A stretch of 33,606 nucleotides of DNA from Paucimonas sp. (GTDB lineage Bacteria; Pseudomonadota; Gammaproteobacteria; Pseudomonadales; Pseudomonadaceae). Every line of letters begins with the position of its first letter. Positions within the stretch are counted from its first letter, which is position 1. The stretch lies in NCBI GenBank assembly GCA_031253995.1, contig JAIRVG010000013.1, forward strand, positions 1 through 33,606. The letters run 5' to 3'. The notes beneath the pieces were generated by a model. The model was given only the letters and a program-made list of their open reading frames with translations, had not been told where the DNA came from and ran no database searches. Shown piece after piece: positions 17,568 through 25,423 of the stretch. Position numbers and translations under genes: made by a program.

Positions 17568-18422
17568 CTACTTGATCAGCCCGACCCGCGACAGGCTCGG
17601 GAAGTGGCTGAGTTTCGGCTCCGGCCAGCTCATCCAGACGGCAAAGGCCTTGCCGACGATGTTCTGGTCCGGAACCATGCCCAGCAGCTCCTTGGGAATC
17701 GACGGATCATCCCAGTAGCGGCTGTCGTTGGAGTTGTCGCGGTTGTCGCCCATCATGAAGTAGTGCCCGGCGGGCACCGTCCACTGCTGGTCAGGCGGCA
17801 TGCGGTAGCGACTCATCTCCTTGCGGATCAGGTGCTCGGCCTCGCCGAGTTTTTCCTTGTACAGCTCGGCGCTGCCCAGGGTGCCCGGCTCGGCGCCGAC
17901 CAGTTGCTCGGCGACCATCTGGCCGTTGACGTACAGGCGCTTGTCGCTGGTGTAGCGCACCACGTCGCCCGGCAGGCCGACCACACGCTTGATGTAGTTG
18001 ACGTTCGGGTCGCTCGGGTAGCGGAACACCATCACATCGCCGCGTTGCGGGTCACCGACCTCGATGACCTTCTTGTCGATCACCGGCAGGCGGATGCCAT
18101 AGGAGAACTTGTTCACCAGGATGAAGTCGCCCACTTCCAGGGTCGGCTTCATCGACCCCGAAGGGATCTGGAACGGCTCGACCAGGAACGACCGCAGCAC
18201 CAGCACGATGAACAGCACCGGGAAGAACGACTTGCCGTACTCGACCAGCAACGGCTCCTTGTTCAGCTGCTCGACCACCGACAGCTCGGGCTGGCTGACG
18301 CTGCCCTGGTAGGTGGTGATCGCTGCCCGCCGCCGTGGCGCCAGGAACAGCAGATCGATCAGGGCCAGCAGCCCACAGACAGCGACAGCGATGACTAGCA
18401 ACAGCGGGAAATTTAGCGACAT
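17568..18422 (-). CDS. lepB: Signal peptidase I
   Basis: Inner-membrane serine/lysine protease that removes signal peptides from exported proteins. The 284-residue product has two N-terminal membrane segments (about 4-27 and 64-80), catalytic Ser90 in PSGSMKPTL, general base Lys145 in YIKRVVGLPGD, and box E GDNRDNSNDSRYW. Length and domains are standard. It follows lepA with only six bases between, so the two form one operon. Confidence 0.97.
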   Translation of the reverse strand: MSLNFPLLLVIAVAVCGLLALIDLLFLAPRRRAAITTYQGSVSQPELSVVEQLNKEPLLVEYGKSFFPVLFIVLVLRSFLVEPFQIPSGSMKPTLEVGDFILVNKFSYGIRLPVIDKKVIEVGDPQRGDVMVFRYPSDPNVNYIKRVVGLPGDVVRYTSDKRLYVNGQMVAEQLVGAEPGTLGSAELYKEKLGEAEHLIRKEMSRYRMPPDQQWTVPAGHYFMMGDNRDNSNDSRYWDDPSIPKELLGMVPDQNIVGKAFAVWMSWPEPKLSHFPSLSRVGLIK

Positions 18423-18428
18423 AAAGAC

Positions 18429-20228
18429 CTAGCTATCCAACCGGAGCACGGCGAGGAAGGCTTCCTGTGGAATCTCCACGTTGCCGACCTGTTTCATGCG
18501 TTTCTTACCAGCCTTCTGTTTCTCCAACAGCTTGCGCTTACGGCTCACGTCGCCGCCGTAACACTTGGCCAGTACGTTCTTTCTGAGTGCCTTGACCGTG
18601 GTCCGGGCAACGATCTGGCCGCCAATGGCCGCCTGAATCGCCACGTCGAACATCTGCCGAGGGATCAGTTCCTTCATCTTCTCGGTCAACGCGCGACCTT
18701 TGTAGTGCGCGTTGTCACGGTGCACGATCAATGCCAGGGCATCGACCTTGTCGCCGTTGATCAGTACGTCGAGCTTGACCAGGTTGGCCGACTGATAACG
18801 GTCGAAATGGTAATCCAGCGAAGCATAGCCGCGGCTGGTGGATTTGAGGCGGTCGAAGAAGTCCAGCACCACTTCGTTCATCGGCAGGTCGTAGCGCACC
18901 TGGACCTGCGAGCCGAGGAACTGCATGTCGCGCTGCACGCCACGCTTCTCGATGCACAGGGTGATGACGTTGCCCAGGTGCTCCTGGGGCACCAGGATGG
19001 TGGCGGCGACGATCGGCTCGCGGAAGTCTTCGACCGAGGACACGTCCGGCAGTTTCGACGGGTTGTCGACGTAGATGGTCTCGCCGGTCTTGAGCTTGAC
19101 CTCGAAGATCACGCTCGGCGCGGTGGTGATCAGGTCCAGGTCGTATTCGCGCTCCAGGCGCTCCTGGATGATCTCCATGTGCAGCATGCCGAGGAAGCCG
19201 CAACGGAAGCCGAAGCCCAGGGCGTCGGAACTTTCCGGGGTGTACTGCAGCGACGAGTCGTTCAGGGTCAGTTTCTGCAACGCATCACGAAAATCTTCGA
19301 AATCGTCGGAACTGACGGGGAACAGGCCGGCATATACCTGTGGCTGGATCTTCTTGAAACCGGACAGCACTTCCACCTCGGGGGTGGAGGACAGGGTCAG
19401 GGTGTCGCCGACCGGCGCACCGTGGATGTCCTTGATGCTGGCGATGATGAAGCCCACTTCGCCGGCCTTGAGATCGGCGGTCTGGGTGTGCTTGGGGGTG
19501 AACACGCCGACGCTGTCGACCAGGTGCACCTTGCCGGTGGACTTGACCAGGATCTTGTCGCCTTTCTTCACGCGGCCATGGCGCACGCGAACCAGGGACA
19601 CGACGCCCAGGTAGTTGTCGAACCAGGAGTCGATGATCAGTGCCTGCAGAGGCGCGTCGATCTCGCCTTCCGGCGCCGGGATGGTGTGCACCAGGCGCTC
19701 CAGCACCTCGTCCACGCCCATGCCGCTCTTGGCCGAGCAGGCCACGGCGTCGGTGGCGTCGATGCCGATGATCTTCTCGATCTCGTCCTTGACGCGGTCC
19801 GGGTCGGCTTGCGGCAGGTCCATCTTGTTCAGGACCGGCATGACTTCCAGACCCTGTTCGATGGCGGTGTAGCAGTTGGCGACCGACTGTGCTTCCACGC
19901 CCTGGCCGGCATCGACCACCAGCAGCGCGCCCTCGCAGGCGGCCAGCGAGCGGCTGACTTCATAGGTGAAGTCGACGTGGCCGGGGGTGTCGATGAAGTT
20001 CAGCTGGTAGGTCTTGCCGTCGTTCGCCTTGTAATGAAGGGTGACGCTGTGGGCCTTGATGGTGATCCCGCGTTCGCGCTCGAGGTCCATGGAGTCGAGG
20101 ACCTGGGCTTCCATCTCTCGCGCGCTGAGACCGCCGCACATCTGGATGAACCGGTCAGCCAGGGTCGACTTGCCGTGGTCAATGTGGGCGATGATGGAGA
20201 AATTGCGGATATGACTCAAATCACTCAC
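18429..20228 (-). CDS. lepA: Elongation factor 4 (LepA) GTPase
   Basis: Ribosome-associated translational GTPase related to EF-G. The 599-residue product begins with GTG ([20 protein letters not shown]), with G1 AHIDHGKST (14-22), [15 protein letters not shown], and the LepA-specific C-terminal domain ([20 protein letters not shown]). Length is normal. First gene of lepA-lepB. In P. putida as I recall it, mucD lies immediately upstream; here a nine-kilobase cluster intervenes. Confidence 0.97.
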   Translation of the reverse strand: MSDLSHIRNFSIIAHIDHGKSTLADRFIQMCGGLSAREMEAQVLDSMDLERERGITIKAHSVTLHYKANDGKTYQLNFIDTPGHVDFTYEVSRSLAACEGALLVVDAGQGVEAQSVANCYTAIEQGLEVMPVLNKMDLPQADPDRVKDEIEKIIGIDATDAVACSAKSGMGVDEVLERLVHTIPAPEGEIDAPLQALIIDSWFDNYLGVVSLVRVRHGRVKKGDKILVKSTGKVHLVDSVGVFTPKHTQTADLKAGEVGFIIASIKDIHGAPVGDTLTLSSTPEVEVLSGFKKIQPQVYAGLFPVSSDDFEDFRDALQKLTLNDSSLQYTPESSDALGFGFRCGFLGMLHMEIIQERLEREYDLDLITTAPSVIFEVKLKTGETIYVDNPSKLPDVSSVEDFREPIVAATILVPQEHLGNVITLCIEKRGVQRDMQFLGSQVQVRYDLPMNEVVLDFFDRLKSTSRGYASLDYHFDRYQSANLVKLDVLINGDKVDALALIVHRDNAHYKGRALTEKMKELIPRQMFDVAIQAAIGGQIVARTTVKALRKNVLAKCYGGDVSRKRKLLEKQKAGKKRMKQVGNVEIPQEAFLAVLRLDS

Positions 20229-20384
20229 GGATCAACACTCAAAAAGGCCGCGGGCCGGACGCCCGCCGAAAAATAGCCGGGAATTGTACCTGAAGCCGGA
20301 GGGTTATGGGAGATTCCATTCGCCGGGCGCGACAGCGCCGCGACGACTGCCCTTGATGTCCGGGCAGCCGCTGCGGCCTGCGGG

Positions 20385-20403
20385 AAAAACCCTGGTCGCC
20401 AGG
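20385..20403 (-). terminator. Intrinsic terminator of the accessory cluster
   Basis: On the minus strand the stem cctgg-cga-ccagg starts just after the stop codon of the last paralogue and is followed by gtttttccc. The stem is short but the T-run is clear. It closes the five-gene cluster before lepA. Confidence 0.6.
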
Positions 20404-20404
20404 C

Positions 20405-21697
20405 TCAGAGCGCCTGGGCCGCCACGTCGAAGGTGAACACCGAACCGGGCGGCTTGGTCAGGTCGATCAGGACGATGACCAGGAATTTTCCGGTGACCTG
20501 GGCGTAGTTGCGCTGGATGTACTGGGCGCCCTCGAGGCCGCCAGCCGGCTGCTCCCAGTTATAGAAGAAGGCTTCCAGCGGCAACTGCAACGGGATGTCC
20601 CGTGGCCAGGGGGCAATGACCACTTCGTTCCAGACGTTGGCTGTCCAGTCCTGGTTGAAGCGCACCTGATTGTTCAGATGAAAGGCCTGTGCATCAGGCC
20701 CCAGGCTGCACTCGCCGGAGTAGGTGGGATAGAAACGCCGGTAGTCCTCCAGGGTGTAGATGCCTTTCAGGCTGCAGTCGGCCCGGCAGCGGTCAGGCGG
20801 ACCGGTGCCGGCATCGCCCGGGTACTCGCAACGAAGGGTCAACGGATGGGCAGCGGGGTAATTCAGCTCGCGAACGATGAAGCCCTGGGCGTAAAAGATA
20901 CGCCGTGATCCCAGGTCATGGCGCAGATAGGAGAACGACACGCCGTTGTCGGCATAGGCATTGTCCTTGGGATTCCACGACGGCGGCGGACCGGGCACGG
21001 TGCCGCGGATCAGCACGCCGTTGCAATACAGCGAGGCCTTGTCGTCGGCACAGGCCGCTTCGTCATCCTGGTAGCGCTGGTTGAGGCGCGCCGCCACCTC
21101 GTAGCCGATATAGACCTGCTCTCGCAGATCGAAGCCGAACGGCTGCTCACCGTTGCGGCTGTCCAGGCTCAGCACCGGCAACCATTCCCCGGTGGCCTGG
21201 AACCAGGTGCGCTGATTGCGCAGCGCCGCGCCCAGGCCAGTGGGCTGGGCCACGTCGTGGTAGACGGCGAGCACCGGCAACTGCGTGGGCGGCGTGGCAT
21301 TCCAGTTGCGTACCAGCAGTTCCGGCGGGCGGTTCATGCCGTCGTCGCCCAGCAACTGGTAGTCCTTGCGCTGGCCGATGGCGGTGAAACGGTCGGCGAA
21401 CAGGTAGCCGCTCACTTGTGCCAGCGGTCCCGGGGTGATATCGCGCCGCAGGTAGTCGAAACGCTCGGCACCACGGGCAATGGCATCGGGCCCATGGCTC
21501 CAGAACGGCGCCGGATCACTTGGCAGCACCTGCTTGACCATCACCCCACTGCAGTAATACGCCGCATGGTTGCCCACGCAGCGCTCGGGCGTGCTGTTCC
21601 AGGCTTCATTCAAGCGTTGCGCCAGTTCCGGGCCATTGAGCGCCAGCGCCTGCTGCACCACCAGGCACAGGCAAAGAACGCCAAGGAATCGCTTCAT
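20405..21697 (-). CDS. Secreted two-domain cysteine-containing protein, paralogue A (possibly halovibrin-like)
   Basis: Function not firmly recognised. The 430-residue product starts at 21697 (MKRFLGVLCLCLVVQQALAL, with ggagga upstream) and has a clear signal peptide, cleavage probably after ALA. The mature protein begins NGPELAQRLNEAWNS. Two tandem domains share a pattern of a first Cys, about ten residues to YYC/LYC, then GV-(V/I)-(K/R), a conserved Trp, and a YLRxD segment: CVGNHAAYYCSGVMVKQ in the first, CADDKASLYCNGVLIRG in the second. The C-terminal region carries WNEVVIAPWPRDIPLQLPLE and QVTGKFLVIV, shared with both paralogues. The layout reminds me of proteins annotated halovibrin (HvnA) in Pseudomonas, a Vibrio secreted NAD-glycohydrolase, but I cannot confirm this. 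Last gene of the cluster, 16 bases after paralogue B. Confidence 0.75.
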   Translation of the reverse strand: MKRFLGVLCLCLVVQQALALNGPELAQRLNEAWNSTPERCVGNHAAYYCSGVMVKQVLPSDPAPFWSHGPDAIARGAERFDYLRRDITPGPLAQVSGYLFADRFTAIGQRKDYQLLGDDGMNRPPELLVRNWNATPPTQLPVLAVYHDVAQPTGLGAALRNQRTWFQATGEWLPVLSLDSRNGEQPFGFDLREQVYIGYEVAARLNQRYQDDEAACADDKASLYCNGVLIRGTVPGPPPSWNPKDNAYADNGVSFSYLRHDLGSRRIFYAQGFIVRELNYPAAHPLTLRCEYPGDAGTGPPDRCRADCSLKGIYTLEDYRRFYPTYSGECSLGPDAQAFHLNNQVRFNQDWTANVWNEVVIAPWPRDIPLQLPLEAFFYNWEQPAGGLEGAQYIQRNYAQVTGKFLVIVLIDLTKPPGSVFTFDVAAQAL

Positions 21698-21713
21698 GGG
21701 ATGTTCCTCCGGG

Positions 21714-23021
21714 CTAATAGCTCTGGTCCGCTGGCACGTAGGAGAACCTGTTCCCCGCCGCTCGCAGGTCGACACGCACGATGGGCATGAGCCGCCCGGT
21801 CACCTGGAGAAAGTCGTTCTGGATATAGCGAGCGCCCTGCAAACCCGAGCCGCCCTCCCAGAAAATGGCCTCGATCGGCAGCTGGGTCGGAATGTCCTGC
21901 GGCCAGGCGCCGATGATCAGTTCGTTGTGCCTCGTGGCCCAGCTCTGTCCGACCCGGACATCGGTATTGAGCTGAAACTCGACGGGATTGTCGCCGAAGG
22001 TGCAGCTAGTTCCCGGATTGCTGCCGTACCTGGTACGCCACTGCGCCACTGTGGTGATGTTTTGTGAGACGCAGGTGGCTCTGCAGCTATTGGGAATGCC
22101 GCTGGTGGCGGCATTGTCTGGATAGGCGCAACGAAACCTCACCGTGTGGGGCACCGGCTTGCCCAGCTCATGGAAGATCAGACCTTCGTTGCCCACCACC
22201 TGAGTCGTGCCGACATCCTTGCGCACATAAGACGCCGACACACCGTCGCGCTCTATCGAATTCGGGCTGGGATTCCACGACTTGAAAGTCGATCCGTAAC
22301 CGGTGCCGCGAATGATCACGCCATTGCAGTACAGGGCGGCGCGACCGTCGGGACAGGCCGGGGCCGTGTCGTCGAAACGCTGGTTGATCCGGTCGACCAC
22401 CTGGTAGCCGTAGTACAGCTGGTCCCGCTGGTTGAAACCGAACTGCTGTCCAGGACTGGCGGCCGCGTCGAAACGCAGCACCGGCAACCACTCGCCGGTG
22501 GCCTCGAACCAGTCGAGCTGGTTGCGCAGCGCCAGTTTCAGCCCCTCCATCGAGCGGTAATACAGGGCCTGCACCGGCAACTGCACGGGCGGCAACGCGC
22601 CCCAGTTGACCACCAGCAGTTCCGGCGGACGGCTCATGCCGTCGTCGCCCTGCAACTGGTAGTCCTTGCTCTGGCCGATGGCGGTGAAGCGGTCGGCGAA
22701 CAGGTAGCCGCTGTCCTGGGCCAGCGGTCCGGGGGTGACATCCTGGCGAAGGTAGTCGAAGCGCTCGGCACCGCGGCCGATGGCGTCCGGCCCGTGGCTC
22801 CAGAACGGCACGGGATCGCTGGGCAGGATCTGCTTGGCCATCACCCCGCTGCAGTAATAGGCCGCACGGTTGCCCACGCAACGCTGGGGAGTACTGGTGT
22901 AGGTCTGGTTGAAGCGCTGGGCGATTTCCGGGCCGTTCAGCGCGTGGGCCTGGAGCCCGGCGAGAGCAAGGACCAGGCAAAGCCCCGACACACCGGATAA
23001 ATGCCGCAACAATCCGTACAT
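21714..23021 (-). CDS. Secreted two-domain cysteine-containing protein, paralogue B
   Basis: The 435-residue product has a signal peptide (apolar run GLCLVLALAGLQAHA) and mature start LNGPEIAQRFNQTYTS. It has the same two-domain plan as paralogues A and C: CVGNRAAYYCSGVMAKQ, then CPDGRAALYCNGVIIRG, then an extra disulfide-type region (SCRATCVSQNITTVAQWRTR) and the C-terminal motif HNELIIGAWPQDIPTQLPIE with QVTGRLMPIVRVDL. Closest to C: the two share the signal-peptide end LAGLQAHALNGPEI and obvious nucleotide identity near their 5' ends. A strong ggagg ribosome site precedes the ATG. Middle gene of the trio; likely exported to periplasm or outside. Activity unknown. Confidence 0.75.
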   Translation of the reverse strand: MYGLLRHLSGVSGLCLVLALAGLQAHALNGPEIAQRFNQTYTSTPQRCVGNRAAYYCSGVMAKQILPSDPVPFWSHGPDAIGRGAERFDYLRQDVTPGPLAQDSGYLFADRFTAIGQSKDYQLQGDDGMSRPPELLVVNWGALPPVQLPVQALYYRSMEGLKLALRNQLDWFEATGEWLPVLRFDAAASPGQQFGFNQRDQLYYGYQVVDRINQRFDDTAPACPDGRAALYCNGVIIRGTGYGSTFKSWNPSPNSIERDGVSASYVRKDVGTTQVVGNEGLIFHELGKPVPHTVRFRCAYPDNAATSGIPNSCRATCVSQNITTVAQWRTRYGSNPGTSCTFGDNPVEFQLNTDVRVGQSWATRHNELIIGAWPQDIPTQLPIEAIFWEGGSGLQGARYIQNDFLQVTGRLMPIVRVDLRAAGNRFSYVPADQSY

Positions 23022-23081
23022 TTCGTCCTCCCGGGCCCGACGCTAGGTCAGCAGGCCCACAATGGATTGATGGCCTGTCAC

Positions 23082-24401
23082 TCAGTAGTTCTGGTCAGCG
23101 GGGTCGTAGATGAACTTCGATCCCGCTGCAGCGGTCAGTTCGACCCGCACGATGGGCATCAAGCGGCCGGTGACGGTGAGGTAGTCGTGCTGGACGAAAC
23201 GGGCCCCGGTCAGTCCGGGCGTGCCGACCACCCAATAGAAGGCTTCGATCGGCAACTCACTGGGAATGCCCGGGGGCCAGGCAGCGAACACCAGTTCGTT
23301 GCGCGTGGGCGTCCATGAATAGCCATGACGGACATCCGCATTGAGCTGGATCTCCTGCGGCGTATCACCGAACGCACAGCTCTCGGAAGGTTTTTCCGGA
23401 TAGCGGGAAGCACGCCAGGCGGCCACGGTGGTGATGTTTTCCGATGCACAGGTGGCCCGACAGCTGTAGTCCGTGAGCGAGGTCTGGGCATTGTGCGGAT
23501 AGGCGCAGCGAAACCTGACCGTGAAAGCGCTTGGCTTGCCCAGCTCGTGAAATATCAGCCCCTGATCCTGGTAGATGACGTCGACACCGATATCCGCGCC
23601 CACGTAGGAAAACGAGATGCCATCGCGAATCACCGAGCCTGGGCTCGGATCCCAGGAGTGAAAGTCCTCGCTGTAGTCGATGCCGCGGACCAGCACGCCG
23701 CGGCAGTAGATCGCCGAACGCCCGTCGCGGCAGGTGGTGGTGGTATCGGCATAACGCCGGTTGAGGCGCTCGGCGACCTGATAGCCGCTATAGGACTGCT
23801 CCCTCATATCGAAACCGAACAGCGGCCCGCTTTCGTCCGCCGGCGACCACCGCACGATCGGCAGCCATTGCCCCGTCGCCTCGAAATAGTTGCGCTGGTC
23901 GCGCAGCGCAGCCGCGAGCCCGGCGGCGGTGCGGCGATGAAACAATGCAATCAGTGGCAGCTGCCCCGGCGCCACCTCGCCCCAGTTGCGCACCCGCAGC
24001 TCAGGCGGGCGGTTCATGCCGTCGTCCCCTACTACCAGGTAATCCTTGCCCTGACCAATTGCAGTGAAACGATTGGAGAACAAGTAGCCGTGCTCGCCGA
24101 CCGTACTGCCTGGCGGTACGTCGCGGCGCAGGAAGTCGAAGCGCTCCGCGCCATGGTCAATCGCATCCGTTCCGTGCCGCCAGAACGGTTGAGGGTCGTC
24201 GGCCAGGATCGGCTTGGCCATGACGCCACTGCAGTAATAAGCCGGTCGATTTCCCACGCAGCGTTCAGGTGTGCTGGCGTAAGCCTGATTCAACTGCTGG
24301 ACGATTTCCGGCCCGTTCAGCGCGTGGGCCTGGAGCCCGGCCAGACCGAGCGCCAGGCAAAGGGATAGCGTGCCGCACAAATGCAGCAGGAATTTGCTCA
24401 T
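23082..24401 (-). CDS. Secreted two-domain cysteine-containing protein, paralogue C
   Basis: The 439-residue product has a signal peptide (MSKFLLHLCGTLSLCLALGL, ending LQAHA) and mature start LNGPEIVQQLNQAYAS. It repeats the trio pattern: CVGNRPAYYCSGVMAKP in domain one, CRDGRSAIYCRGVLVRG in domain two, CAYPHNAQTSL...CRATCASENI, and C-terminal NELVFAAWPPGIPSELPIE with TVTGRLMPIVRVEL. It is first of the three in transcription order and lies 62 bases after the Ig/lectin gene, behind a 13-base-stem hairpin that abuts its ribosome site (gggag). Three tandem diverged copies suggest diversification of a secreted factor. Halovibrin-like is a tentative idea only. Confidence 0.75.
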   Translation of the reverse strand: MSKFLLHLCGTLSLCLALGLAGLQAHALNGPEIVQQLNQAYASTPERCVGNRPAYYCSGVMAKPILADDPQPFWRHGTDAIDHGAERFDFLRRDVPPGSTVGEHGYLFSNRFTAIGQGKDYLVVGDDGMNRPPELRVRNWGEVAPGQLPLIALFHRRTAAGLAAALRDQRNYFEATGQWLPIVRWSPADESGPLFGFDMREQSYSGYQVAERLNRRYADTTTTCRDGRSAIYCRGVLVRGIDYSEDFHSWDPSPGSVIRDGISFSYVGADIGVDVIYQDQGLIFHELGKPSAFTVRFRCAYPHNAQTSLTDYSCRATCASENITTVAAWRASRYPEKPSESCAFGDTPQEIQLNADVRHGYSWTPTRNELVFAAWPPGIPSELPIEAFYWVVGTPGLTGARFVQHDYLTVTGRLMPIVRVELTAAAGSKFIYDPADQNY

Positions 24402-24414
24402 GGTCCTATCTCCC

Positions 24415-24446
24415 GGGTGCCCGCCGTCATTTCACGGCGGGCACCC
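24415..24446. promoter_or_regulatory. Strong hairpin before paralogue C
   Basis: gggtgcccgccgt (24415-24427) pairs perfectly with acggcgggcaccc (24434-24446) around six bases. It lies between the stop of the Ig/lectin gene and the ribosome site of paralogue C. No T-run follows on the minus strand, so it more likely shapes mRNA stability or translation than terminates. Confidence 0.6.
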
Positions 24447-24463
24447 GCGAAAGGGTTGAAGGA

Positions 24464-25345
24464 TCAGCCGTGCGCCACGCCCATCACCTGCAGCAGGGTC
24501 GTGAGGTCCATGCCCTCGGCCGCGCCGCTGTTGAGGTCGTAGGTATTGGCGGTACCGGCGCCGATCACCGTGCCCCACACCGGGTAGTCCGGCAGGTTCA
24601 GGTAGAAGCCGATGGGCAACGGGTAGAACTGCCTCAACCGGGCGAAATCCGCGAGCGAGGGCAGGGTCAGGCCGGTCTGCCGGCAGAGCTGGTCGGCACC
24701 GGCCCAGTCCGCTGCGTTGCTCAGCACGTGCATCTCGTCGATACCCTTGATGGTCAGCTCGTAGCTGGCCGCACCGCCGGGCGCGCCGGAGGCGGTGATG
24801 GTGGCTACGCCGTTGCCCTGCGCGGTAACCATGCCGACGTTGTCGACCTGGGCCACCTTCTCGTCACTGCTGCTGTAGCCAGTGGCCCCGGGCAGGGCAC
24901 GCTGCATGCGGGTGAAGGCCGGCACCTCCGCCGGCGGGCGGGCTTCGGAGTGGGTGTAGGCGACCAGGTAGTTGTGCGCCGACAGGTCGAACTCCACCGA
25001 GCCGCTGAATCCGCCCGACAGCTTGAATGCCAAGGGAAACGAAGAGCCGACATTGCTGACGCTGTAGTCCACCTCGACATCCTTGCCGATGTTATCCAGC
25101 AATACGTCCTTGGGAATATCGAGGGTAATGGGGCGGCCATGACTGCCGATCGGCCAGGGAATCTGGTGCAGCACCGCCCCTCCGGCCTCGCGCAAGTACA
25201 GGGTCAGCGTCTCGCCGGCCCAGTCGGTACTCACCTCCAGTACATGCGCCTTGGCCCCGGACGCCGGTACGCCATTGGGGTCCAGTTCGCCATTGACCAC
25301 GCCGTCCACGCTCGGCGCCGCCAGGTCCATGTTGATCGCTTTCAT
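24464..25345 (-). CDS. Ig-repeat, BIG2 and lectin-like domain protein
   Basis: The 293-residue product starts at 25345 (MKAINMDLAAPSVDGVVNGE, with agaggag upstream). Residues about 8-105 hold one copy of the Ig-like repeat found seven times in the next gene upstream (VDGVVNGELDPNG; later VGKxV...VDYSVS). Residues about 130-200 look like a BIG2 bacterial Ig domain (YSSSDEKVAQVDNVGMVTAQ, then NGVATITA). The last 90 residues resemble the cysteine-containing lectin-like ends of intimin/invasin-type adhesins (WAGADQLCRQTGLTLPSLAD, then FARLRQFYP). There is no signal peptide or membrane segment, odd for such domains. Likely partner of the 1355-residue protein; function unproven. Confidence 0.75.
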   Translation of the reverse strand: MKAINMDLAAPSVDGVVNGELDPNGVPASGAKAHVLEVSTDWAGETLTLYLREAGGAVLHQIPWPIGSHGRPITLDIPKDVLLDNIGKDVEVDYSVSNVGSSFPLAFKLSGGFSGSVEFDLSAHNYLVAYTHSEARPPAEVPAFTRMQRALPGATGYSSSDEKVAQVDNVGMVTAQGNGVATITASGAPGGAASYELTIKGIDEMHVLSNAADWAGADQLCRQTGLTLPSLADFARLRQFYPLPIGFYLNLPDYPVWGTVIGAGTANTYDLNSGAAEGMDLTTLLQVMGVAHG

Positions 25346-25364
25346 GCTGATCGCTCCTCTTTGC

Positions 25365-25396
25365 GCACCCCTGCCGCCACAGGACAACAGGGGTGC
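25365..25396. promoter_or_regulatory. Hairpin between the Ig/RCC1 gene and Ig/lectin gene
   Basis: gcacccctg (25365-25373) pairs perfectly with caggggtgc (25388-25396) around 14 bases, in the 78-base gap between the two genes. No T-run. With 24415-24446 it suggests deliberate RNA structure between cistrons of this cluster. Confidence 0.45.
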
Positions 25397-25423
25397 TTGC
25401 CGCTGGGAATAGCCCGGAAACCT

